Shown one piece after another: positions 36,815-48,130 of a stretch of DNA of 64,000 bases. The position numbers and the translations under genes are program-made. Source of the stretch: Mangifera indica (Eukaryota > Streptophyta > Magnoliopsida > Sapindales > Anacardiaceae); assembly GCF_011075055.1 (NCBI RefSeq), contig NC_058139.1, forward strand, positions 18,063,584 through 18,127,583. The letters run 5' to 3'. Position 1 is the stretch's first letter. The number at the start of each line of letters is the position of its first letter. The notes beneath the pieces were generated by a model. It was not told where the DNA came from, made no database searches, and was given only the letters and a program-made list of their open reading frames with translations.

Positions 36815-39367
36815 CCACCACCACTTGTTTATTCACCCTAATTTCTCCACAATTATTCAACCACTAAAGCTTATAAGGTCTAAGGTGTTTGATTATGGTT
36901 AAACTAAGTTTTTCTATAAGTTTGGTACTAGTTATGCTTATGCAACTACCCCTATCTATAATTAAAATGCACACCTTACCTTTCATATAACATCTAGTGT
37001 GGGAAATATTCTTTTTCTACTCATGATTTTCTTTCTTGTATTGTAAAGTTAAAGCTCTCCTAGACATTAGTACCTCACCCTCTATTGTATACTCCAACTC
37101 TACATCACTAGTATCCTCTAATGATGGCATAGACTCATCACAAAATTCTTCCTCTGTCTCATCCTCACCATCTTCCCTCAATATCATAGTTCTTTTGTAC
37201 GGACACTGAGAGGCTATGTGACCTCTACCCAAACACTTAAAACATTTGATCTCATTGTTTCTCTTTAGTGGTTCAGGTTTGATACCAGACTTCTCTCAGC
37301 TAGACTCATCTCTTTTAGGTTTAGAGTACTCAGTTTTTGGCTTAAAAGGTGGTTTATCATCTTTCTTTGACACACTCAGCTTCTCAGAACTAGAATAGGA
37401 ACCTACATCCTTTTTACCCTTTCGCTGTAATTTTCTCTCTACTTTCATCAGCATATGTACCAAATCCTCTATCTCTACATTGTGTTGGAGTTTTACCACA
37501 TTTGCTATTTCCCTATTCAACCGCTTTAAAAACCTAGCCATAGTGGTCTCCTTATTTTTCTCTACATTAGCCCTAATTATGGTTATCTCTATCTTCTTGT
37601 GGTAGTCTTCCATACTCTTGATCCCTTGCTTAAGCCCCTGTAACTTCTAAAGTAAATCCCTATGGTAGTGGCTAGGAACAAAATGCTTCGAAGTATTTTT
37701 GGGTCTACCTAAGTTCCTACGTCTATTTTTTAGCAACTGGTCCTATAACATATTGGCATAATTAATGAATTCTATAGCAACCAATTTTACTTTTTTCTCC
37801 TCTGAATACCTATGTATGTAAAAAACCTGATATACATTTTGCTCTTAACTAGAAGGCTTCTGGATCGTTTCTAACCTAAAAAGGTGGAATTTTCAATTTA
37901 ATACTACTGAGGCTACTATCATCTTGCCTATTCTCTCTGTACATATTGTTTCTATGAATTCTATGTCCTCTCTAACTATCCTATCCTCATCCTTTTACCG
38001 ATAGTGTTTTCCCTCTTCCTTTAGTCGCACTACTTCCCCTTCTATCACTTTGTTGCTGCTCTAATATGTCTAATCTATCATTAACACTCTCCATTATATT
38101 AAAAAGTTGCTCAAATTGTTGTTGGATCACTTGCATTGTAAAAGTTTCAGTTTTACTCGAATCTTCTACAACACTAGTGTTTTTTTATTCCACCATGTGA
38201 TAATTTCATAAAACAAAATATGTCTGTAAATAAGAATCCTTGCACACTCTTTTATGTGTTTACACTCGCACTCATGTTTTCACTTTAATGTTTCCATACA
38301 CTCTCTAATTTGAAACTTTTTTTTTGTATAACAAATCAAGACGGTACTTACGACAAATGAGCACCAGTCAACCTAGATTACGTTATGATTACCTACTACT
38401 TTGTAAAAGAAAAAAGGATTAAGATTCAAGAAGAAAGAAAATTTGCAGAATTAGAAAGACGGACACAACTACAAGAATGAATAATCAAAGAGAAGGAAAC
38501 TCAAAAGAGATAACAATAATAAAAAAAATCAAAATTCAAAGGAGGTAAGTGTGCTAACTATCTCCTTGATCTCTCTCTTTATTTTTTTTTACAGTTTTTT
38601 TTTGCTTCTTTTTTTTTTTTACTTTTTTTTTTAAAGACTACTTAGCCGAAAATAAAAATAAATTCCTTATATCACACAAAATTCTCTCTTAAGAAATTCA
38701 AGACAAATAAGGAAATAACCCAATGACTGATCTCCTAATTTAATAACAACAAAATTTTCAAGAAAATTCAAAATTTCAGGAACAATTCAAGAACTCAATC
38801 TCCTAATCAGGCAATTACAAGGTTATCCCTAAAGATTAAAGGAAACAAGGCAATCTTAATCCAAGAAATTTCTCTCTGATTTCGAAATCCCCAAATCCCA
38901 AGGTTTTGACGAGTTCAACAATAATTTCAACTAAGAAACTACCCCTTCAATTTCAACAACAATAAGATCTTCCCTAAGAATCCAAGAAAATCGACATAAA
39001 GCTAACCAAAATTCACTCCGTAAAGGTTTGTTTGAATCCAGATAAAATAGATCACTCCACCTCTAACTTAAATTACTTTGGGCCTTAAACAATTTTTTTT
39101 TTTTTTTGGATCAATCAAGAAGACAAATTAGACACCCACACAACCTAAAATGCGACTATACTAGGGTTCAACAAGAATTGAAGAATTCCAAAGAAACAAG
39201 GACGCCAAAATGTTAGACCACAAAGCAAAGAGATAAAGGACTAAGACTAACAAAGAAAATGAAATCAAGAATACACTCAAAGATTCCTAAGATGCACGAC
39301 TATTCAAGAAAAGAAACCCCAAATCACAAACATAAGGAAGGATAGATACGAAACCTGATTCGACTTA

Positions 39368-39379
39368 GCTCTAATACCA
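39368..39379 (-). promoter_or_regulatory. mutated primer-binding site of element B
   Basis: On the minus strand this reads TGGTATTAGAGC, one change from the initiator-Met site TGGTATCAGAGC, two bases inside the 5' LTR. Confidence 0.8.
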
Positions 39380-39381
39380 AT

Positions 39382-40217
39382 TGATGCAAACCTTGACAAT
39401 ATGATGCAAGACTTAACATTCAAGAATATATATTTTCCCATGATTGAATCAGTTTTGTTACTTAAATGACCTTTGACCCAATCAATATAGAATCGAACGA
39501 ACATTGGTAGAGTTAATGGTAAACACCACAAGAGGAATCTTGATTAGTTCAAAAAGTTGGTAATTCAATAGTGGCAAGCTATGCAAAAGTCAACCAAAAA
39601 TTCTTTATTCATGATAAAAAGTTAAGTTTCTATAGTATTAACTTAACCTTAAAACTACCCATGACCTAATAGACTTTCAAACTTCCCAAGCCCATTACCT
39701 AATTAACTACCCAAAACTCTAATTAAAATGTAATATGACAATTGAACCCATTAAAGTCTAGCCCGGTCACAAGAAAGACCAAAATTCATAAAAACCCAAA
39801 AATCTTAAATTTGGTAAAATAAAATTGTATAACACACACTAAAATAGCCTTTATTTGGGCTTGCAAATTGGGTGCAACTGGCAAAGATAGTTATTGATAA
39901 AGAGCTTGAAACGAGTTTCACGTTGATAGGTTAAAGGCCCTGTAACTCCTCTCAGATCAAAAGTTATGGTCATTCAAAGTCTGTTTGCTCATTTTGGATT
40001 AGATTTCTCCATGGGCTTAGGCCTAAATCAAGTTGACCTCTCTGTTGGCTCCTTTAAGCATCTAGTCATCTTTGAGTGAGCTAGTTTTAGTCTCTAAACT
40101 CTTCATGAGCCTTACTAAGGCCTGTTGCACCTTCTTAGCTCTACTCCTTGTAGTTGGCCCAACTGAATATGTAACAAATCTCCTTGATGACCTGATGCTC
40201 TCACGATACCTCTATCA
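39382..40217 (-). repeat. 5' LTR of element B (long copy)
   Basis: 836 bases, starts TGATGCAAACC and ends CTCTATCA. It carries the block that the left copy has lost. Scattered differences from the left copy mark an old insertion. Confidence 0.88.
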
Positions 40218-43200
40218 TGGATGTTAATAGATTATGTGTGAAGTAAACTATTTGATTTATGTTTATACATCAAAGAATAGTAGCAACATGATTGCGGCAT
40301 ATATGTTACATGTTTTAGCTTGATAATGTGACAATGCCCTAGAAATGATCATATGTAGGTTGTAATGCTTGATTCTTATTGTGTAAACCTATTTAGGGCT
40401 ATTTAGAGACATGGTAGAATTGGTTAGTGTGGTTACAGTGATTATGTTATGCATGTACAACGTGGAAACCCTTAGTTATGAATTCTAGATTGTGACACAT
40501 GGTTATGTATGGTCCTATATATTCTTGTGTGTCATTCTAAAAATTTCAAAAATTCAAGATTTTTGCACTCGTTTTGAGGGAAGACATGGACAATCATATA
40601 GTATAGGACAAACGCTCGTGTATGACTTTCCAAAAGTGGATAACGTATATGGCTAAAGACATATGGTTTGTATGTGTGGATTATTGTGCATAGAAGTGTG
40701 TCCAAGTCATCTCTCCATGTACACCTACTCTATGCATGACTGTGTGTTAAATGACACACGTTTGAGTATATGTGTAAATGGAGAAGCACACGACTATGTA
40801 CCCCTAGATAAAAACAAAAGATGATTATACCCATAAGCTATATGCATAGAAAATGAGAGTTAAACAAGAAGAATAATGAGCAACCAGAGAATCAAGAATT
40901 CAAGACATATTTAGTATAGACGTCTGACTACATGAACGACAACACAGGCTCAAATCAAGCTAAATCTAGGCCAAAAGTCAACAACCTTAAGACTAGTGTC
41001 ACAAATTTAGATAATCACCACCTATATGGGTAAGTGATGAGAATCGTTAAGGCAATAGGGATAGATACCCATGAGACATATTATGCACTCAGTGCCAAGG
41101 CACATAGTCATCTAGTTTAGTTCAGGTGTGCATGATAAGGATATGGTTTTTAAATATTCCTCATGAGGTTAACGGGATGCATCGCATTTATAGCTAAAGT
41201 AGGGGTCATCTCTAGATGGTTAGTCAGTAGTTCTAATTAGCTTATATGGTAAAGAAATGAGCTATAATTGAAGATTTCTCTATATGATTAAGGTGTCCCA
41301 GTTAGTTAGCCTAATAGGTTGTTTGATGTGTGCACAAGGCATAACAGTAGTTTTCACCAAGGTTTCAAATATGCCAATTCCATCTTTAGTCTTCCTAGTT
41401 TTTGTGGATGATCCATGTCAAGACACCAAGCTATCATAGTGTGACCACATTCAGCTTAAAAATGGAATACAAGTTTTATCACCAATTGTTTATACTAGTT
41501 TTTGGTGTCGAAAGGTCACCATTTATAGAGTTTTACTTATGCATTTCTTTTTGTATATTTTGCAAGTAGAGGTGAGTAGTGAGGCAGGCGAGAGATCCAA
41601 CTGTTCAGTAAACAGTTTTGAGAGAAAGAAAGACACTTGTGACATTTTAGTTTTTTTTATCAGACATACGACTATTATTATTATTATGTTCAAACACAAT
41701 GATTACTCATGATTTACATAGTTATTTTACATCCAAGATTTTCATATACTTATTATTTTATAAGTTTTGATTAATAAAGCAGTTATTTTTATTACATTGC
41801 CTTTTTGCATACTTTATGATTATGATCATGCATTAATGGTTTTAAATAATTCAGTTATGCATGTCTCTTTAAGTCACATTTTTATTAGGGGTATATATCT
41901 GAAGAAGGGTGTTACATACCAGAATTGGAAATAATCTTAGATCGATATCATGTTACATACTCTACAATAGTTGAGGTATTTCCAGATGTGTCTCTTGGAT
42001 GTTGTTATTATCACCTTCTTTATAAAATGTGATCGAAGTACAAACATAATTCACAAGTCGTGTGTTTATATTGGAAAGTAAAGAAAGCCTATACAGAGTC
42101 AGATTATGAGGTTTTGACAAGATCTATTGATGATGTGCATCTTAAGTGGGGGGATTACCTAGAGCAGGGCACATTTTCTAAGCAACAAGTATAATATAAT
42201 GACAACCAACATCGTAGAGTCAATTAATACACTTGTTAGACACACGTGGGATTTGCCTATCACGATGTTGGCCAAGTTTATCCAAGGTACCTTGCAATGA
42301 TGGTTTTATAAGAGGAGAAACCATGCAAGAATGTATAGTGTTAATGTTAATTATCTAATTGACTATGACTTTTTACACTTATGTTTATTTAGTAATAGAT
42401 GTGTTTATGCTTTTTAAAAATTACAAATGAATGCCCATATTAGGTTACACCATAAATAGAGGAGAAACTTAGTCACCATGTGTTAAAGTCTATGAACTTT
42501 CAAGTTTATCCAATTACAAATGTTCAATGCCAGGTTATAGGTACGGGCAGATACATAGGTTTTATGGACTTTCACAAACAGACATGTACATCTATAAAGT
42601 TTGAGCATTCTCACATTCAATGTATGCATGTCATTATTATCACAAGACATATAAGGCTCACCAATATCTATGCATGGGTTCCATTCTACACCACCAAATT
42701 CTACCATGCAATGTATGCGGAAGTTATCAATCTACTGAGGGATCAATCAAAATGGTTACATATAGAGGAGAAAAAACTTATCCTACCATCGTTTCTTAAT
42801 TGTCATCGACTTGGTCATTCTTCAAATAGTAATTGACATCTTTCAAGGTTAAGGTTGTTATACCAAAGGTTTACAATCGATGTAATCAATTTGGGCATGT
42901 ACAATCATACTACAAAAGTCCAACATCAGTTCCAAGCTCTATGTCATCGGGGTTATCGAGAAGAAATAAAAGAAATAGATCTTTACAGCGTAAAACTTTT
43001 GTTTAGTTTAATTTATGTTTGATTTATATACTTTTTAAATGAGATGTAATTATTGAAATCTTATATCAATATTATTTATGTTTCAGACATCTATTAATCA
43101 GTTATTACGTTTGTATTAAAATTACTTATGAACTGTGGTGTACTTGTTTCATACATCTCATAAAACAGATTAAACATGAAATCATATGTATAACTAATAA

Positions 43201-43319
43201 AATATCTAAAATATATACATGACAACTATGAAATAAATATATGCATCCACAATCAACTGGATGCAATATAAATACAACTCTAAGGCAAAACGCCTATGCA
43301 TCGAGGTGGAAGACTCATT

Positions 43320-46300
43320 AGGGAAATCCAAAGTTTGATCAAGCACTAGACATTCTATAAAGCATCGTAACCGTTAGATCTTGCACCCTATTATGGGACA
43401 CCCTCCATTAATGCAATGCTAAGTGATCCTATTGTGGTGTACAACCGATGGTGGTCGAAAAACTCATGGATGCTAGTAATATTGTGGATGCTTGTAAATG
43501 TGCTCTAAGAGTCATATACAATGATCGTTCACTCACGTAGATCTAGGACCCTTGCGACCCAATAGGTACAATTGAAATTTATTAGTATGAAAACTTACAA
43601 ATATTAAGAAATTATAATAGAGACACATGTTGTATATAAATAATTTATAATAGAAACACATATATACAATACATGATCAATCACCTCTCATGGTTTGTAA
43701 AATAAACCTGGTGTGTCATCTGCCTTTATCGTCTTCGTGAAGAGCTTTGACCACTCGTAGTCACCTTGTAGAGTGATACTTCAACTATCATATGCCATGC
43801 CAATATGCTACACAAAGAACATGTAGGTCATCATCCAACTCTGTGGGACGACCATCTGTTGCTCGTGCTGGTGCCAACTTAGTAATGCCAAGAAAAAATC
43901 TACATGTTAATAATTAATCAAAAAACATGAATTAGATACATAACATGAATTGTTTTATGTTTTCATGAATATATAAAACATTTAAACAAAATCAATGGAT
44001 ACAGACCACTTACATCGCTGGTCAGCCATTAACATAACTCGACAATGTTGTGCTAAAAATTGACTTTGAACTTAGCTCTTATGATATAGACATTATAGTC
44101 ATCCGATGCTCTAGCTTTATCTTACCATTTGAGGAAATCTTCCTTACATTCTGCAACCAAGGAGAGAATTGTCCATATATGTCATTTTACCCTTAGTTTG
44201 AGCAAATTTGTGTGTAGAGTGCAAACAAGCGAACCCTTTCAAACAACCCTACCATGAGTGGTTTACAACAATTAAAAAAGTACATAAATTTGTTAATTCA
44301 CTAATTCATCTTAATTAACACACTTAGTGAAATCAGTTAATGTTACCTTTTCGACATACAAAAGAGGAGGTTTGGTGGGAGAATCTTCTATTGCTGTCAA
44401 GTCAACCATCTATACCCTTGAGATGGACTAGAAAAGTAATTTAATATTATCAATGATCAATATATAGAAGTAAATATACATTTAATTATGGGTATATCTC
44501 ATCCTAATCTTTATGTGACATAACATTGAGTAGCTTGTCCCTTTGTAAGCTAATGTCAATGACCTGTTACTCACGTTGGGGAGGTCAGTAATTAACCACG
44601 ATCGTTCATTCTAAAAGGATGAAAAAACAATTTACCACCCTGTTAGATTTAACTAAATTCAGTTGACTAAATAATAACAATTTACCTACCTCTATGATCG
44701 AGGATAGTGTAAGCGAAGAACTCTTAACCGATACTTCTTCATGGCTAGTACCTTGTACAAATATTAATAATAAATTGCTTAATAACATTTCATGTACAAT
44801 ATAGTAATAACAAATCATTAGTAACCTCGACTATGGGAGGTAATATAATCGTAGGGTTAATGGGGTAAAGGCCTCCTAACACTTTTGCAAGTACCCTGTA
44901 TAAAGTAAATATATATGTTAAACAAACTAGTAAATAAAATTTATAGAACGAATAAGTAAGATATGGCTTTTCCACTTGATCAACTGTATCTAGTCATGTA
45001 TGTGTTATGATGTCTTCCAAATGACTCATCCAATTCTCCAAATGAGACATTTGATCCTATAAGATAGACATTTGGTCTTGTAAACTAGAAATCTCACTTA
45101 ATATCACATTGCCCCAGCGGGCCAATACAACATCAAAAAGGGACAAAACAGGTTACGTAGTCGATAGGCACTTATAGTGGGGTGCTCGGTAATAAGGGCC
45201 TGAACACCATAAAGAGTAATGGGCTTGATGGTTGAGGTCTCAACAACTAGACATGTAATCTGCTTGGTAACTAGGGTCTAAACATCAACCGATGTCTTAG
45301 GGTTAAAGGTCTGAATGTCCATAAGTGGCATAGTGGGAGAAGTTTCATCTTTTATCGATAAAGGTAACGAGGAAGATAAGAAGGATAAGGATGATTGGAG
45401 ATTTGATATACCCGTGTAGGCAATGATATCGGCATACCATCGTGTAACCTCCTCATTCAATAATGATCGGAGCAAGAAAGTAATATCATCCTACTCATTC
45501 AAATATATAATTAAACATATTTGCATTAACCAATTAATCAGTCAACTAATCAATTAACAATTACATACCTTATCGCCAATGAATATAATTCCCATATGAC
45601 TCCATCTAGAGATATCTCTCACATGCTACTTGAACATTCATGGAGAAACATCAATAGCAATCAAGTCCACCCAATTATACAAGGTGTCAATCATCTTATG
45701 GATCCAAAACTGCAATGTAAACATCAATGTTTAAATTCCACTAGTAATTTTTTCCCTATCAATCAACATATATAATTTACAATTATACACTTACTTAAAA
45801 TGCGAACAGGAACCCGTAGATATCATATTTATGCATATTTGTCATCTGACCAAAGCAGATCCTCTCACCCACTAAAGACATCAATTCATACATCATATCC
45901 CATATTGGTACACCCCACAAATATGAATTAAAACTATCAAAGTGATCAACTAACTAGAAATACTCTGCAAATACTTTCTTTCATCTGTTATTTCCTTGTA
46001 ACATTATATAAAGGCAATACAACAAGGCCATTTTGACGGTGTCGATATCGTCATCCCTCTCTGGGCGCGTCGAGCAAACTCACCCTAAATCATGACATTG
46101 CTTTGACATCTCCGAAAATAAGTCTCTCGAATGTTTTCTCTAAAACCTCATGGAATATATGATGCAATGGTAGCAATTTGACTTAATGATAGCGCGGTCA
46201 TAAGTGCAAACTCAAATGGGCTAAACTTCATGTCAACCTTATTAATCCTAAACCAAAATTCATTTCTCCCAAAACCCCGATACATCTATCGCAACATAAA

Positions 46301-47300
46301 AGAGTGCACAAACACTCTACTAAATCTTATGTCTGGTAATCGAAGCAAATGTCTAAAATATGTCCTCTCAAACAACCTCAACTAGAGGTGGCAATTGGGG
46401 CGAGCCGAATGAAGGCCTAGCCCAAGACATGAGAAATAAGCCTGACCCAACACTATAGTATACCGAGCCTAATCCATGGGCCTTTTGGGCTGGTTGTAGG
46501 CCTAGGTTTTAAGACCATACGTTGGCCTAACCAATTACTATTCATAATATTTAAAAAATTTATATTATAATACAATTAATTAATTAATAATTATAATATA
46601 AAAATTATAAATATTTATAAGAAATAAAAATTTTAGACTTAAAAAAATGAGTTTGAGTTTTTTGGATCAATCTCACATGTATGAGATAACCAAAATTTTA
46701 ATTTGGTCAGAACATGTTATTTAATTTTTATTTATAGCGGGTGAAAAAAGTGAAAGATTTTGTTCTTTTAAATGTGGGACTTTTTACAAAGTGCGAAAGT
46801 GTAAGTGTAAAGGTCTTACATCTAAAAGAATACAATCACTCATTTCATTCATGCACTATAAATAAAAGTTAAGTAAAGTAGAAAGTTCAACCAAACTTAT
46901 GTTTCAGATCCCACATTGGTGAGATTGATTAAGAGAACTTAACTCACTTACTATAAATAAATATGTCTTCTTTTTTAATCATAATTTAACTTCCTAACAT
47001 CTTTTCTAATAAAAGAAAACAAAATTAAAAAATTTTTTGATAAAAAATTTTTATTGAAGTTAATAAGCTAGCCAAGTAGAGACCCGTGGGCTAACCTGTT
47101 TAAGGCCCTAGCCAGGCCTTCAGCCTTAAATTTTTCATAGGTTGGCCCAATCAGAAGGTTTGTCACTATGCAGGCCTAAGGCCCAACTTAGCCCATCGCT
47201 CTTTCTAACCTTAACTGTGAATGAGTTATGCCTCATCTGGGATTCTCAATTCGTCGTTAGGGTCCTTACATTTTATGTTTTGAGAAACTTGCTATAAAAA
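43320..47300 (-). pseudogene. DUF1985/Ulp1-like protease relic (KI-MULE cargo type)
   Basis: A decayed minus-strand gene facing the MULE transposase tail to tail. From about 47290 down to 46000, either side of a hAT insertion, the text follows the plant DUF1985 domain: RLFERTYFRHL, FVHSFMLR, NEFWFRINKVDMKFSPFEFALMT, MALLYCLYN. Near 45845-45800 KYDIYGFLFAF fits the IYGFPLALQ motif that ends this domain. At 43560-43330 HLQASTILL, GSLSIALMEGVP and ARSNGYD resemble the C-terminal Ulp1 cysteine protease domain, with its GDCG-type catalytic motif degraded. Between them lies unrecognised linker text. Ulp1-family enzymes remove SUMO-like modifiers. Many stops, so not functional. Captured Ulp1-like genes of this kind ride in Kaonashi MULEs. 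The domain reading is by eye. Confidence 0.6.
46383..47207. mobile_element. old hAT-type element in the DUF1985 relic
   Basis: 825 bases flanked by ACCTCAAC (46375-46382) and ACCTTAAC (47208-47215), an 8-base target duplication with one difference. The left end TAGAGGTGGCAATTGG is a classical plant hAT terminus. The right end (reverse complement TAGAAAGAGCGATGGG) matches it only in part, so it has decayed. Joining the flanks restores the DUF1985-like reading, which supports the boundaries. No transposase. Confidence 0.7.
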
Positions 47301-47410
47301 ATAAATTATTATCATAACAAAGTTGATGAGAATTAAAAAAAAAAAGGCATAAAATATGAAAATAATATGAAATGTATATCTAGTCTATCATCTGCATTAA
47401 AAATACAAAA

Positions 47411-48130
47411 GAGCACAAAAATTTTTAAAAACTATTATAGAATGAAAAAAGTTGAAAATCAGCCAAAAATTAGAAAACTACACATTAAAAAGACATGAGA
47501 AAAATAAACAAGCTTTTAAGGTGTGGTTCTCCTAAGGTTCGTATCATTTGGTATCAGAGCCATCACCATGTCTCCCAGTTACAATTGTGCGGTACGGGTG
47601 ATAACGTCGGTATTGCAGTGTTCGCCCGGGGCTAGTAGGGAGCTAGCGCACAGCCAGCCTGCGTGGGCATCGGGACTGTGAAGCGTGGTGGTATGTTAGG
47701 ATCCCAAATGCGAGGTATGAGACTTGGATTCCACATTGAAAAGTATAGGCAACTAGTGTGGGGTTTATATAGTCTTGGGCTCTCCCATCTCAATAACTAG
47801 CTTTTGAGGTGTGGTTCTTCTAAGGTTCAAATTCAAAAACTACATGTAAAAAAACTAAATTAACAAAAATAAAAGTGAACCTTCGAAAGCTACATATCGA
47901 AAAACCTTAAATAATAAAAAAAAACAGACTTGAAATTCAAAAACTACGAGTCAAAAATCCCTAGAATAATAAAAATAGAAAAATTGATCTGAAATTTAAA
48001 AAGTACACAGCAAAATACCCTAAAATGAGAAAATTTGAAAAACTGATATGAAATTCAAAAACTACACATTGAAAAACTCTAAAATGTGAAAAAACAGACA
48101 TAAAATTCAAAAATTACATGTTGATACACC
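47411..48130. repeat. minisatellite with a unit of about 58 bp
   Basis: Imperfect tandem copies of a unit like GAAATTCAAAAACTACACAT..GAAAAACxCTAAAATxAxAAAA occur at about 47840-48130, and one or more related copies lie at 47440-47510. Units are degenerate and vary by a few bases. The TRIM remnant at 47515-47842 splits the array. Confidence 0.65.
47515..47842 (+). mobile_element. TRIM-type miniature retrotransposon remnant
   Basis: The end piece of a left LTR (CTTTTAAGGTGTGGTTCTCC and on, to about 47546) is followed by a primer-binding site TTTGGTATCAGAGCC at 47547-47561. A short non-coding interior then leads to a right LTR from TGTTAGGATCCCA (47693) to TTCTAAGGTTCA (about 47842). The right LTR repeats the left piece and has the ATAACTAGCTTTTGAGGTGTG block. 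An LTR of about 150 bases with no coding interior is the TRIM plan. Most of the left LTR is missing. Confidence 0.65.

Larger units (their letters stand above)
32551..38200 (-). pseudogene. Gag-Pol relic of element B
   Basis: Read from high to low coordinates: Gag (ARFLKRLNREIANVVKLQ near 37530), a zinc-knuckle end (GRGHIASQCPYK near 37210), a protease region (GRYQDDVLCDVVPMH near 35800, split by the hAT element), reverse transcriptase ([15 protein letters not shown] near 34940, MPFGLTN near 34850, YFDNILFYS near 34735), RNase H ([13 protein letters not shown] near 34300, ADALSRKY near 33990) and integrase text with a C-terminal DGPFQVLERIND near 32830. The catalytic pair of the polymerase reads DN instead of DD, and the frame is broken many times. 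Clearly dead. The Pol order with integrase last is that of Ty3/gypsy. Confidence 0.88.
32204..40222 (-). mobile_element. degenerate full-length Ty3/gypsy element (element B)
   Basis: The target-site duplication is TGGAT (32204-32208 and 40218-40222). LTRs are 32209-32686 and 39382-40217. On the minus strand the order is 5' LTR, a mutated primer-binding site, Gag, protease, reverse transcriptase, RNase H, integrase, 3' LTR. Stop codons and frame changes are frequent. A hAT element lies in the protease region. The left LTR lacks about 355 bases present in the right one. Element B is inside the probable solo LTR at 31559-41916. Confidence 0.92.
31559..41916. mobile_element. probable solo LTR, itself split by a gypsy element
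   Basis: Outer ends TGTAACACCC (31559) and GGGTGTTACA (41916) form a perfect 10-base inverted pair, the typical ends of one class of plant gypsy LTR. Without the nested element (32209-40217 and one target copy) its length is about 2.3 kb. The flanks are TGTCA and TACCA, which could be a 5-base target duplication with two transitions. The MULE frame stops at the left end and resumes at the right end, which independently fixes both boundaries. No coding domain seen in its own parts. Solo LTR is the best guess. Confidence 0.55.
26860..43010 (+). pseudogene. MULE transposase relic, copy 2, twice interrupted
   Basis: A MULE transposase relic in three plus-strand blocks. Block 1 (26860-27105) is the MuDR DNA-binding domain (FAVEKGFQYKVAKSN, then IKCIDEKCEWYL). 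An LTR element sits at 27106-31032. Block 2 (31033-31558) resumes with IRDKVTHKQVRA-like text and reaches the start of the MULE core (LDGNNQIYPI.FSIG). A second insertion sits at 31559-41916. Block 3 (41917 on) continues exactly where block 2 stopped: PELEIILDRYH, FPDVSLGCCYYHL, LYWKVKKAY, YLEQGTFSK. A SWIM zinc finger (CTSIKFEHSHIQCMHV, near 42576-42640) and a CNQFGH zinc knuckle (near 42875) follow. Stops and frame changes throughout make it inactive. With the Ulp1-like relic at 43320-47300 it resembles a Kaonashi-type MULE. Confidence 0.75.
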
